Source: Lithospermum erythrorhizon (taxonomy: Eukaryota > Streptophyta > Magnoliopsida > Boraginales > Boraginaceae). Taken from it: DNA of 64,000 nt. A program made the position numbers and the translations under genes. The notes under the pieces are model-generated. The model searched no databases. It saw only the letters and a list, made by a program, of their open reading frames with translations, and was not told where the DNA came from. The stretch covers positions 2,501-66,500 of the forward strand of contig JADFUC010001935.1 in the NCBI GenBank assembly GCA_019722365.1, in the 5' to 3' direction. Below, piece by piece: positions 47,207 to 59,530 of this stretch. Position 1 is the first letter of the stretch; each line of letters opens with the position of its first letter.

Positions 47207-49702
47207 TATGCTCTTTAATTGATGTACTTAATTGAAAATGATGTTCCTTTTTTATGGCATGCTGTTACCAATTTATTCGAAGAGGCTTTATGTTGAGTGC
47301 TCATTTGTCATGAGATGTGCCGGCTCCAGCAATATTATATTGTACGAAATGGCATTAACTTTGTTTCGGCAAGTTTTGTTTTGAATGTTCAGACAAATAT
47401 CTCTAGTATAGGGAGTATAAACAAGAATTGGCTTATTGCATTAGTTCGTTAACGGCTAAAAGCGGATCCAAGTTTGGAATTTTAGTAGAACACTAATTAA
47501 ATAAATACCAAGAAAAATTTCCGAAATAATATTATGTAACAAATCTCGGAAAATATTATTGCAAACTAAAACATATAGTAAATGTTCTTCTAAATATAAA
47601 AGGTTCAATAAAAAAACACAATAATAAAATATTTTTACATTTTATCATTTTTTTCTCAAAATCAAATCGCCTATAGTTTATTTGTTGAAAATAATCTAAA
47701 ATATTTTTCTATAAATTATAAGACGATGGTTTAACCATTATCATAATTCACACATGCTACTACATAGCTCACTCGACCTTCAATAACAAATGAAAAATGA
47801 AAAACTACGAATAGTAACAAAAATTTGATAAATGTTCTCTAAGAGGAAAAAACCGAAATCTTAACTAAGAAAAATAAATTACTCAATTTCATTTTTCGAT
47901 GTTAACTCAATACTCCGTCTGCTCCAATGCATTTTGATCACGTAAGCTTGAAAAATACTTTATTAAGTGCACAAAGAATATTGCTATATATCCTAAATAA
48001 TAATTTATCAAAAACACTTTAATGGATAAAAATAATAAAAAGACTTTATTGCTTTTAATAAAAGTCGAAGATTAATAAAGATAAAGCCAGATCAAATTTT
48101 ATAATGACAAAAGAAAAAGAAATTATTTGCTACATTATCAAGTAAATTTGAATGGAAGGAATAATTAAGAATATCTCAAATTGAGAAAGATAGAGCATTA
48201 ATATAATAAAATGAAAATTTTAATATAAGAAAAAATCACAATTTACCTTAAGAAACACACTACCAAATAACAATTCAATTCAAATTAAAATACTAATCAA
48301 AGTAAATCTTCTAATATAAAGATAATATCCAAAAAATATGGAAATAATTGATTAACTAATCTTGTACTCCCTCCCTCCTATTTTTTAATGGACTTTTGTT
48401 GAGTTCTTATATGCAAATCTAATCATTCAAATAACGATCAGATGCGAATTCTAAGATACTACGGATTACAAAAAAATAAATAACGAATTACAAAAGTGTA
48501 CCTTTCTTTCTTTAATATTCTAATTTCGTGGAAACGAGAGCTCGTATCACCCAAAATAGAGTATCTCCAAGAATAAATTTCACACCAAAGAATAACCCTA
48601 ACTCCTACACGCTGCTTTTGTGAACGCATTCAAGCTGAACCAAAACAAAAAAAGAAGAGAAAAACCGTTTCTCTTCCTAGTGGTGGGCGGTGAAATGAGA
48701 GTAGGAGATGAGAGAATTTGATTTCTCAAACCAAAAAAAAATGAGCAAATGAATCCATACAAGGATGTGGCTATACAGTGGCTGAACATTCTAGAATGTA
48801 GCCTCCTTAAAGAGGTGGAAACATTCTGTAAACCCTAACTTTATCTCTTCATATCCTCAAATTTAGGAGTATAAAGAGAAGCGTTCCTAACCTCCTCCAT
48901 CCTTCTTGGATATGCGGCTGGGCCAACTCCGTCTAAGGTCCTGAACACGATTGGCCAAAACGCTTTCCTTCTACGCTTTTACTTTAAACCTGCGAACTCG
49001 TAGTTATTAAATATTATTAGTCTGCTTATCAAGCGGCGCGCGACCTCTAAGACGGATCGACAAGAAAGCAATATTAAGCAATACTAACCGACTATCAGAT
49101 TAATATGTAGATTACGAAGGACCTCAAGAAGCCAGAATCCCTAATGTCAACGCCCGTAAATCCTAAATACTAATTATCCAATAATTAATATATAGTGAAC
49201 TTATACTTTGAATGCTTTAAACTGTTTGATCAATCAAATTGTTCAATGAGTATTTTAAGCGAGATCTATTCTTTAGTTCTAACACTTACTCTGCCCTTGG
49301 ACGATTTACAGATATAAACTGGCGATAGTTCTCAACGCATTTATGATACAACATCAACGATTCCTTCGACACGTGATTTCAAATGTGTCAAGCTTTAGTA
49401 AGATACGTGTCACCAAACTATAATCGGGTTCATATGATATCCACCATAGTCATGACCAAATCATCCTTAACCTCTAAGATCACGTAAATCTACCGAGATA
49501 TTCTATTGTATAAATCTCCTATTATCGTATCTGTGTCTTTCATTTTACACTCGCACAATATACTCAACTCATACGCATGATCCTCCCCGTTATGCAGGAC
49601 GCTTCGACAAGCGTCAAAGTACATTATCGATGTCTATCAAAGAACAAAGCTTCAGTGGATTTGTAACCAAAATAATTTTATTTATATAATCAGCCGCTTC
49701 TC
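47207..49702. other. Intergenic DNA; only small repeat remnants
   Basis: Upstream region of the peptide gene followed by AT-rich DNA. TACTCCGTCTGCTCC near 47.92 kb and TACTCCCTCCCTCC near 48.36 kb resemble Stowaway MITE ends, but I did not find matching opposite ends. The 49.15-49.65 kb part has a different texture and may be an old LTR. Confidence 0.4.
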
Positions 49703-49920
49703 CACTACTAAAACGTACCTACGCTGTCGGGAGAATGCATCGACACCCCACGGTGATAGTGTCGGCTCCGGTGTCGGTTTTAAAGGCCCGTTTTGCTTTA
49801 TTTGGGCCTTTTGTCGCGTAGTTGCCTGACCTTTCTTTAATTTTAAAAAAAATCAAAATTACCTGTCGACGACACCACACCGACGATATAAGTTCGATAT
49901 ATATTTAAAAAATACGTTTT
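49703..49920 (+). repeat. Left terminus and subterminal repeats of the CACTA region
   Basis: CACTACTAAAACG, then repeated TGTCGG words (GCTGTCGGG, AGTGTCGGC, GGTGTCGG) and a CGACACCACACCGACG block at about 49,869-49,885 that recurs at about 55,859-55,876. These are the usual binding sites for the element's DNA-binding protein in CACTA families. Confidence 0.65.
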
Positions 49921-49927
49921 TTTCCCA

Positions 49928-50052
49928 CATCATCGGCCCCCCCCCAAACTCCTACCGGGATCCCCACCCCGCCCCACCCCCGACGCCATCACGACCCCAC
50001 CACCGGCCCTCCCCACCGCCCACCACACCGGCCCCACTGCCGACCCCAATCA
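49928..50052. repeat. C-rich tract with G-quadruplex potential on the minus strand
   Basis: A stretch dominated by CCCC and CCACC words, including a run of nine or more C at about 49,939-49,947, in otherwise AT-rich DNA. The minus strand has many G3-G9 runs spaced closely enough to form quadruplexes. Confidence 0.65.
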
Positions 50053-50749
50053 AGCACCCAACAATTTAAAAAAAAGGGCTTTTTCCTTTTTTGTTTTTTT
50101 TTGTTTTTTCGCTTTTAATGTTTTTAATTGTTTGCTTTATAATTACCAGATGTTTAATTGTTTGTTATTATATGTTTAATTATGATCTAATTTCTTTTAA
50201 TTCGCTTTTTTTTTTTTATCGCTTTTAATTAGTTGTTGTATAATTCTTTGCTTAATTTCTAGTATTAATTATAAATTTAATTGTTTAATTAATTATTATT
50301 TTGGATTTATTTGTTTTTAATTTAATTTGCATATTATAAGTTTAATTCATTTTTCATTCGCTTAATTAGTTGTATCAATCGAATCGAATGCTGATTTATT
50401 TTGTTTAATTTGTTTTAATTGATTGAATTGGGGTAATGAATTGTTGCCGATGAATTGAATTGATGAATCGAAGCTCAATTATTGTATTTGAGTTTCGATG
50501 ACCGACTGATTTGAATTGAATTTGGATTAAGTTTGAATTTGATTTGATTTGAATTATATTCGAGATTAAAATCGAATTGAATTTAATTGATAAAGAACAT
50601 AGTTTGAATGTTGTTTGGAATTAGACTAAACGTTGTTTGAATTAGATTGAAGCTCAATGTCATTTTGAATCGATCGAATTGGATTTGGATTCTAATCAAT
50701 CGATTTGAATGATATTGTTTTAATTTTGATAGAATTTGAATTTTGGAAA

Positions 50750-52510
50750 CTTACGTGCTCCTCAAGGTAAACTCAAGAAAATACGTAGAGTTATGAGAGC
50801 GGATCGGGTCGCCGAAGAGTTCTGGGGGCACCCATCCGGACCTCAGGATTCAGCCAGCTGACCGGGCCTTACGCCGACATAGTGCATTCACTCATTGACC
50901 CTGTGACGATAAATGGGGCGAGCACGCCGCCTATATCCGCCAAAGACGCTGACTGCCTAGCAGATTCGCTGGAAGACGCCCACGCGAATACAAGACTCGC
51001 TGTCACACGCCACTGAATACGACCGGAGAGATATACCGACGAGCCGTCGAAATGACGACGACCTTTCTCGGATGTGCAGTCCCGAGACTACGTCGGGTAC
51101 GCTTTGAATTGATGTGCCCACGTTATCTCGCCTCGCCGGCCGTGAGGGGATAGTTGCCACGCTGGCGGAGCCGTGTAAAGTTGCATTTTATTTATCGAGT
51201 TTGTCTTATTAATATTTATATATTTATCATTTCCTAGATCTAAATTTTAAATCTGCTTGCTATGTTGGAAGCTATTGGGGGTGTGGGTGAAAAGGTTCTT
51301 CGAACGAATAAGGAATCATGGAAAGATTCAGGCTATACTATATGATGCTGATCAAAAAGCGCTGGGCGATGGGTATACGGAATGCTTTTGGTAAGTATTT
51401 AAATATAAAAAGTTTTGGTGATTTTCGAATTGTGAAATTAGACTAACTTAATTTTGTATTTATTTCGTGATCGAGCATGAGATTCGTGAGGAGCGCCAGA
51501 TATGCCGTGCAAATTTCGGGAGGCTTCAACAAGGCTAGGGGCGGTATCTTCACGGCTGGAAGATAACGTCATGGGCGCGAGTGGTGACGATCCGCCTTTC
51601 CTCGGGGCCTCCGTGTCTCAATCAACGTGACCGTGGCCGCTTCGAAAAATATGTCGCGATCGCGTCAGACGCACCAAAGGGTCGACATCTCCCAAAGCAA
51701 CCGACAACCGCATTTACTCCCTCGCGGCTGGCCCGATTGAGCTCTTCAAGATTCCCTCGGCAGCAAGTGGCCTTCTGCAGAGGCTCCATTTATTTAGGTA
51801 AGTTTGGATTTTTACTATTAAATTTTAATTTTTATTATTTCCATTTATTAACTATGTATTTTAATCATGTCGTGTTAAGTGATCGAAGCGTCTCTTCACC
51901 GTTGAATATTCGTCTCGATCTTAACAAGCATATGACAAGGCGACGAATCGGCTGTGAGAATTCTACAACCCGAGGCTGGAGACTGCTTTTGTAAGTTTAA
52001 ATTTTTTATACATTACATTTAAACGTTATTTTTTATACGTTATTTATACGTTACTTATATTTCATTCTTATGTTTCTATAACTCGGCAGGATTTATATCA
52101 GTCTGCTCCACGCTAAGGGTCAATGGACTTCGATCCATTAAAGGCTCATGGGGACAAGTGGATCAAGGACGCAGACTTCAACAGCGAGGTCGTGGCCGGA
52201 GAAAAAGTGCCGATGCGGTTTTGCCTATACCCCGCCAAATGGTGATGCCGCTGGCTTTGACGCTGGTTCACGGAACCAGCCTCCGGCCTCGAGGACGCGC
52301 AGCCGCCGGCTCCTCGGAGTCCGAGGGGCGTAAGCAACAAGACGCCGGCGGTGCCAGGACCGCGGCTCAAGAATCGCCGCCCAACCGCATTGATGCTCAG
52401 AAGTTATACGGAAACGCTACCCATACCGGATTTCTGCCCTCCTCGGCCCGCCTCAGTAGGGACTCACGCAGTGACTGCCATACCATTCACTTCATCTCAA
52501 AGCCATAATT
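50750..52510 (+). pseudogene. Unrecognised multi-exon gene in the left CACTA half
   Basis: GC-richer coding-like blocks are separated by AT-rich introns with strong donors: GGTAAGTATT at 51,390, GGTAAGTTTGG at 51,797 and TGTAAGTTTA at 51,990. The last block opens after a CGGCAG acceptor near 52,089 and reads DFDPLKAHGDKWIKDADFN and VVAGEKVPMRFCLYP, then a Pro/Arg-rich tail ending about 52,508. Other blocks are interrupted by stops. The place and exon style suit the second ORF of a CACTA element (a TNPA- or ORF1-like protein) or a captured host gene. I see no domain that decides. Confidence 0.45.
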
Positions 52511-53025
52511 TGTAGTCAGTAGCACCCTCATCTTCCCCGTCCCCGCCACCAAACCTCCCACCAGACTCCCCATTAATGAAAGCCCCAAATTTCTGCCAAT
52601 GCATTCTCAAAGACTACAGGCGGTTCTACTCGAGCATTGATGTTTTGTATGATATTTTATGTTTTATGGATTGATTTTATGGATATTTTTACGGATATTT
52701 TATGGATATATTTGTATTTAAGGATATTTTTATGTTTGCCTGATTTGTGTTTTATGTTTCTTTATTTAGACTCATCGCTATTAATCTATAAATATTGAAA
52801 AGCATCAATAACTTTCATTAGTATATATGTTTTATAGGTTGTATAAACAAATTGATGTTTTGTCATCTCGATTCTCAGAAATCAAGCGCTTGGCCAAAGG
52901 CTGCAGTTGTCAGATAGTGTCGGGTTACGTGTCGGTGGTTCAGCGCTCTGGCCGTGTCAAGCAAGGTCGGCCTGGGAGGGTTCAAGGCCGTGGTCTTCAA
53001 CAATTCCATTCCTTACCAATATTAT

Positions 53026-55461
53026 ATTGATAGTATATAAGTTTCTCGTGGACTATTTTCAAAGTTTAAATTAAAATTTTCAAGCTGAGTAAGTTTTAAT
53101 TCAACAAATCGGTCAGGTTCACAGATATTTCGTTTGTGTGGACCCTAGATAAAAGATAAATAATTTTCGAATAATATCGATATATCGGTATTTGAAGAGT
53201 ATTTGTATTTAGTAGTAATATATGATCGAATAAATACAACGGAAACGGGGTTTCGTTGGTATTTAAGCGGGTGTAAATTAACCGAAACCAAAACGAACTT
53301 AAATTTCTTCCTCTAAATATTCTACCTACCACCACTATCTCCATCCTCATCCAAAACCTTCTTATTTCCCCTCCATGGCCGAAATGTTCTCTCCATTTCC
53401 CCCCTTGAAATTTTTTTTCCATTTCTCTCATCGATTGTCGCCTAAATTCAAGAACAAAGTTGTGGATTCTCTTCTCCTCATCATCCCTTATCATATCTAG
53501 GTAAGAAAGATCAAATCTTTTGAGATATTTTTGAGTTTTAAAGAGTTGACTCTTATGGATCTTTTTGTTGACTTTTAGATCTTGGAATTTATTATGGCAT
53601 GCAAATATTATTCGAGTATCGATGTGGATTTTCAGTTGATTACTAAGAAAAGTGCAAGCTGAGGTTGACTTTTTATTGACTTTCAAATGAACTTTAAATT
53701 GTAATATGAGGTTATGACTTTAATATAGTTGTTTCGGGGTATAGAATTATCAAGTTCGATATGGATAAAAGTAGACAATAGAAAGTTCGTAAAGTTCAGA
53801 TAAGATTTACGCTTGAATTGAGGTCAGATTTAATGGATTAATTAGTTGTCAATTAATTGTTGGATTGATTAGAAATGTGCTTAAAGTGTTATCATTGGGG
53901 TAATAAGTGCGATGACCGAATATTTGTGATTTTACGGAAGCCATAATTAGAATGTAAAGTATGTTGGAATATTAAAAGCGTATACCAATTCGATGCGATG
54001 ATTGCTATGGTTGTAAATTTGAATCGTGAGACGGGTATAACACTGGGTTTATATAGATGCTAAGAGAAAAGTTATTCAACAAAAAAGTGTTATAATGTAT
54101 GTTTTTCCCCTGAATAGGAGTCGGCTCGATCTAAAGATTTGGTGATCGCCTGTAGTCATTATTAATGCTGGGTTCTATGCTTTATACAAATCAATGTAAT
54201 GGGGACCTTTCATATATTATGTTGTATATACTACGCTGTGATATCTGGGATTATTCTCGAGGGGACAGGTGATTATGATCGATACTATGTGTAAACCTTT
54301 GGATTTATGATTCATATGGATTAAATACTGAGATTTTGGGTTATATTACGAGATAATTGAGATTACGATTCATATCATGATATTAGTCATTATGATTTAT
54401 ATCACGGGATACCGTGAATATGATTCATGTTATGAGATTTGTGTATACGCGCGGCCGCACATGTGTTTTGATCGCTTAAGGTAAGTTACTCATGAGCGCG
54501 ACTCCCGACCGGAGTGTTCGGGGCGCCAGTATTATCATGGCCGCCTGTGGATTCGAGTGCTCAGCGAGCATGCATTATCGGCGCGTACCGGTCGAGCGAC
54601 GGAGCGAGGCCTCATCCGATTATCCGGAGGCGGATTCCTCATACGTAGGCTATTTGGGAGTGTGGATTCTCATGGTATTATTTGGAGGTGGATTCATCAT
54701 GTGTGTATTATTTGGAGGCGATTCCCCATGCTAAGCTGGCAGATTATTCGTGAGGCGGATTCCTCATTTGATGCCTTTGTGCCGAAACCTGTTTCCCTTT
54801 GAAACGTAATATGTTATTTGGCGATTATAAGCTCACAGCAGATAGTATTACGTGAACATCGTATAAAGAGGATTCTATGTAGTCAGGACTCATATTCATT
54901 GTGTGGCCTCGTTGGATGATATGCATACGTTATATATATAAGTACGAATATATGTGACGGGACTTCAGTCTGTGGTATTTGTATTCACTCACCTTAATAG
55001 TGACTTTATTCTCTATGGGCGGGCGCTTTTATGCCCAGGTTCTAAGAGGTCGACGTTGAGGTTGGCTGAGAAGCCGCATCATAGGCTGCGTATCAAGCGT
55101 CAGATGAAAAGTGCGGCATAGGAATTCCTCATCACTATTTCCTTTTGTTGTCGATTTGTATATCAAGTTAGACTCGGGTATTATACTCTGTCGAGGGTCC
55201 GTTATCATACTCTCCTATAAGGCATTTTGGATTCGTGTATCTTTTGAGTTGTATAATTAAGGTGAATTTGTATTATGTTGTTCGTTGTTTATTGTATATG
55301 TCATAGTTCACCACGACGGACAAAGTGTATTTTATTATTATTAATGTCAAATGAAGTCTTTTATGTCATTATCCATCTGATCGGTGACTCAGCATGTGTC
55401 ATTACGACCTTAACTCAGGCTGGCCGAATTCGGGCGGTCGCTATTGTGTCCGCGTTTGTGA
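53026..55461 (+). mobile_element. Solo LTR 3 of the long-LTR family, inside the CACTA region
   Basis: Aligns in order with solo LTR 2: TTTAAAT..TTTTC, GTATGGACC/GTGTGGACCC, ATAAATAATTTT, TTTAGTAGT, the core promoter-like GGTATTTAAG (53,258-53,267), ACCGAAACC and the TTGACTTTT repeats. AATATTAT stands just outside on both sides (53,018-53,025 and 55,462-55,469); a 5-bp target duplication within it is likely. The CACTA 3'-type sequence continues on the right, so it was inserted into that element. Confidence 0.65.
54626..54770 (+). repeat. Minisatellite inside solo LTR 3
   Basis: Five units of about 30 bp with the core GGAGGCGGATTCCTCAT followed by TATTATTT, starting near 54,626, 54,656, 54,684, 54,714 and 54,752. 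Its unit is unlike those in LTRs 1 and 2. Confidence 0.75.
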
Positions 55462-55469
55462 AATATTAT

Positions 55470-55990
55470 GCGTCATCGGGTGTCGGTCATGTCGGGTTTT
55501 AAATAATAAAAAATCATTTTCTTCTTTTTAATGGTTTTAAGTAATCTAATTAATTATTATGTACAATAATCATTAGATATATTATTAAAACAATAAAAAT
55601 ATTGATGTACATCTTCTATGACATGATTCCATAGTCGGTGGCATAACTCACACAGCACATCATATACCGTGCATCGACTATTACTTCACGGAATATTTTA
55701 TATTTAGAATATATATATTACTTAACATGTAAATCTAATTTTGGAATAAAAATATATTATTATATTATCAATTAGATTAATATAAAAAATAAGAAAAACG
55801 GAGTATCGAGGGTTTTGGGCGGCCGGTCATGTCAGCGCAAGGCCGGTAGTGGTTAGATCGACACCACACCGACGCCATTTCTAATATATAAAATCGAACC
55901 TGCAGATCAGATTAAGAACAAACCCAATAAAAAAACTTCTCCTCAACCTACTCATCCCTCTATCAACTCCTGAATCCTAAGTATTTTGAT
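55470..55990 (+). repeat. Inner subterminal-type block and TNP2 leader
   Basis: Starts GGGTGTCGGTCATGTCGGG, passes through 300 bp of AT-rich DNA, then has GGCCGGTCATGTCAG and CGACACCACACCGACGCC like the left terminus. The last 100 bp look like the untranslated leader of the transposase gene. No TIR is visible here. Confidence 0.45.
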
Positions 55991-55997
55991 ATTTTTA

Positions 55998-56216
55998 TGT
56001 TCAATTATATTCAATTATGTGCAATTATGTCCAAATATTTATTTTTTTTCATTTAATTCATTTTTATTCCAAATCTAGGTTTAACTACAATACTAATATG
56101 TTCAAGTATTACGTCCAAGTATTATGTCCAAATTATGTTCAATCGTTGTCCAATTATCCAATTATGTCCAATTATATATCCAATTATGTACACAATGTCC
56201 AATTATGTACAATTAT
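55998..56216 (+). repeat. Iterated TGTCCAATTAT motif
   Basis: About a dozen irregular copies of (T)GT(C/T)CAA(T/G)TAT in 220 bp directly upstream of the transposase start. Spacing is not constant. Confidence 0.7.
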
Positions 56217-56256
56217 TTAATTTTTTTTTATTTTAATTTCAACATATTTAGGGAAA

Positions 56257-59200
56257 ATGTCCAAGATCGCTCTTGATGTATAATCGCATGGTTCGGATGG
56301 CTACGTGAACTCGTGATATCTACAAGTGTTTAGTGAGTTTCTAGTAGAAAATCATGCTTTGTTTGCAGGATTGTGTACAATGAGCAAGCATGTCCCGCAG
56401 AGGAGTAAACGGCAAAGTGTATGACATTAGTCGCTCGAGACGCATTTAGGATGCCTACTGGCTTTCTCAAGATATTTACATCTCGTGGGGAGTACTACAT
56501 GGCATTATCATGTTCCTCGCAATGTCTACGATGTGGCGTAAACATCTTCAGTGTTGATCTGGCGGAACCGATATATGCATATGGTCAGCATTTGGTTTAA
56601 ACTTTCACGCGCATGGGACACAATTTGAATTGGGGGTATACTAACGAAGAACACGACGGGACAGAAAGATCCAAATACAACAATGAACATACTATGACTC
56701 GACGGATGTCAGAAAACCACCAAGCCGTGGACGGCCTTAATCGAATTTACAGTTATCAATGACAACATGTCAACATAGTTGGTTAGTCTCAAGTCCGAAT
56801 CACAAATATCATAAAAATATTTCCAAAGGTGGATTTCTTTAATCAAGCGGTGTCAGTTCTAATGAGGGCGGTAGTAATATTCCAAACAATTTCTACGTAG
56901 GCAAAAAAATTATTGAACCCTTTGTTCTGCCTAAACAAAACTAAGGCAAGAATAATTGTATGTTTGCTTTACAAAGAGGATTTAAGAGTTGAGGCATGGA
57001 CGTTTTTGTGAGCAAGCAAAAATATGGAAAGTTATGGAAATAACGAAGTTTATCAGAAGAAAGGTTTTATGCCATTAGCCCTCAACTAGCATTGTATATG
57101 TCAAGAAAAGACAGCCTCAGACATTTACATGGCACCATCGATCCATGATGGATGGGCGTGACGACGCACTGGTGGATAAAGCAAAGTGGGAAACATTTTG
57201 ATGCAACATATCCGTATTTCTCGGAGCAGAGCCGAGAAATACCGTGATCGGCTTCAGGTAATGGTATGGTTTTTGCACCTTGGGTGCCTGACGCCAATAT
57301 TCCGTTGGCCGCTTATTATCTCTGTGGTGTACAATTTACCACCGAATTGTGCATGAAGGAGCCATACTGTTTATCCCTCGATTATATCCGCACCTAAAAA
57401 TCCGTGAGAGATGTAAATATTTTTCTTCGAATTTTGGTCAAGCGAAGCCAGCGAGTCATGCATACCGGTGTCGGTATATTCGATCCGCTCTTAGAAAGCG
57501 TAATTTCACGCGCGGGTCGCTTTTGATGGGACGATTAGGTGATTTTCCCGCATACGTATGTTATCTCGTCGAGCAATACATGTAGATTAGTTTCGTCTGC
57601 ATTGTGAGTGAAGACACAAAGCTTTTCACCACGGTAGGTCGGAAATTTCATGGTCTCGATTGTCGCTGCCCTTTCTTTCCCGCCGAGGTCCGCTTAGACG
57701 CAAAGAAGTGCATTTGTCCAGTGGGACGAATCCTGTCAGCCGCGTGAACGGCAATCCACTTTAATCGAGCCGAGGTATATAATCGCATCTTATCGATCCC
57801 CGACGTAGTTTGGGAAGCGGCGCATAATGCGAAATACGTAACCGCAGGTATAACAAGCAGTACAACCGTGCAAGAGAGTATATTCGGGATTGGTTATTGG
57901 TCATAAACAAGATCGTATTACAACATCGGCCATGCAGGCTAACAATGGCGGTAACCTATTACACTGCATCGATGTTCCCCAGAAACAAAGATAATCGACG
58001 CGTGATCGACCTTGAAACTCATTGTTCACTTACCCCACCGCATATGCACGATTCATGGAGAAAGCAAACCAAAGTCTTTTGTATACACTAACCACAACAC
58101 AATGAAAAGAGTTTAGGAGTTGGTTAGCACGCCTCAAATTACCTCGACGGGATATCAAAGCTCAAACATTTCTGAGACGCGCCTAAACGTGAACTTCAGC
58201 GACTGAACAAATAATGGCGTGCATATTATTGCAGCGTAAATTACTTCCTCAGAGACTTCACAAGCGTAACGCCCAATGATACGGGAAACCGTAATGCAGT
58301 GGTGTTTTTCTTTTCACACATTTCATCAACAACTTTTAACGGGACGCATGGCGAGCTCCGCACGTAATATCGCTGGTATACTTGCAAGATGGCACAATAT
58401 TCCCACCAAAGATTCTTGATGTAACGGAGCACCTACCAAATACATTTGCCTTATTAAGCGCCTTTAATGGAGGTCTCAGGTAATATAGATGGATGTTCAG
58501 TATTTGACTTTATTAATATACGCTGATTGGCCGGTTTATCTATTCAATTATTTAACTAAGCTTCTACATCTTGCATTCTCGGGGATCAAGAAAACAGAAG
58601 ACAAAAGGCACGTATTAGCGGTCAATATGCGAGGCGATTAGTCAAAGAGGTTTGAAACTTCGTTCAATGTACGAGAAGCGAATCAAACCACTTAAATCAT
58701 CCTCGGGAGTGCACGACGTACCAAACGCCTCGAAGACGATCTACTTTACCAGTTGTTTCGCTACCCGCATGCAGCACGCTTGAAGTGAAACATCGATACT
58801 TTATGACCCGCGAACAATACACCCATAAATAAGATACGTATATTTGTGCAACACACCAAGCATGTGAATGCCATCTGTGTACATTTAATGTTCAATAAAA
58901 AATGAATTTGTATATTATTATATAGTTAACTAAACAAATAAATTTGGCATCCCTGTGGATGTACGATGATTTGATTGAAGAGTTGTAGCCTCATTTGACG
59001 GAGGAACAAATAAATTGATTTACGTATTGGCTTAAATTTCAATAAATGCTCATAAAACTACACGGAATAATATGAGACGCTTGCACACCTCAGACACTTG
59101 CAAAGGTCCGACGCATCAAAATTAAAACGGCATATGGCTATTACGCCACAAGTACTACTGACATTAGGCAAAAGCGATCAGAATAAAGAAAGCACTTACA

Positions 59201-59530
59201 ATAACGGAGCGCGCTAAGTAAAAGCGTTCCTCGCTAATGCATGACTTGGCTTAATTTACAAGGATTATTATGTGGTCATAGAAGAGATTTGGGAATTATC
59301 GTCAACTACTTACGTGATAAAGTTGTACTCTTCAAGTGTTATTGGTTCGACACAATGAGTGGATGCAAATACATTCATGAACGGAACGGTTCAAATCAAA
59401 CACAAAGAGCAGAGCCTCTAAGGACGACTCCCCTTTATCCTAAAGATCAAAGTACAACAACTCTCAACAGTGAGCATAAACAAGTAAAGTGCCAGAACGA
59501 AGACAATGCTAGAAGCCTAGTTGATTGACT
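56257..59530 (+). pseudogene. TNP2-type CACTA transposase, decayed
   Basis: Fragments in changing frames match plant TNP2 proteins in order. The start ATGTCCAAG with a DRSWMYNR-like N-terminus lacks one base. HFDATYPYFSAEPRNTVIG lies near 57.2 kb, ..YNLPP-like plus LCMKEPY..SL near 57.34 kb, and GRLGDFPAYVCYLVEQY near 57.53-57.58 kb. Then come an HNLDVMHIEKN-like stretch near 57.9 kb, LPDGYQ-like and SHDCH-like remnants at 58.1-58.3 kb, VQYRWMFS near 58.49 kb, and KVVLFKCYWFDT near 59.31 kb at the C-terminal domain. TNP2 carries the DDE catalytic domain that cuts the ends. The many one-base indels make this copy inactive unless they are assembly errors. Confidence 0.8.

Noticed and set aside
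53096..53686. A 196-codon minus-strand open frame
   Set aside because: It lies wholly inside solo LTR 3, has no known domain and runs opposite to the LTR. The homologous part of the other LTRs does not keep it open.
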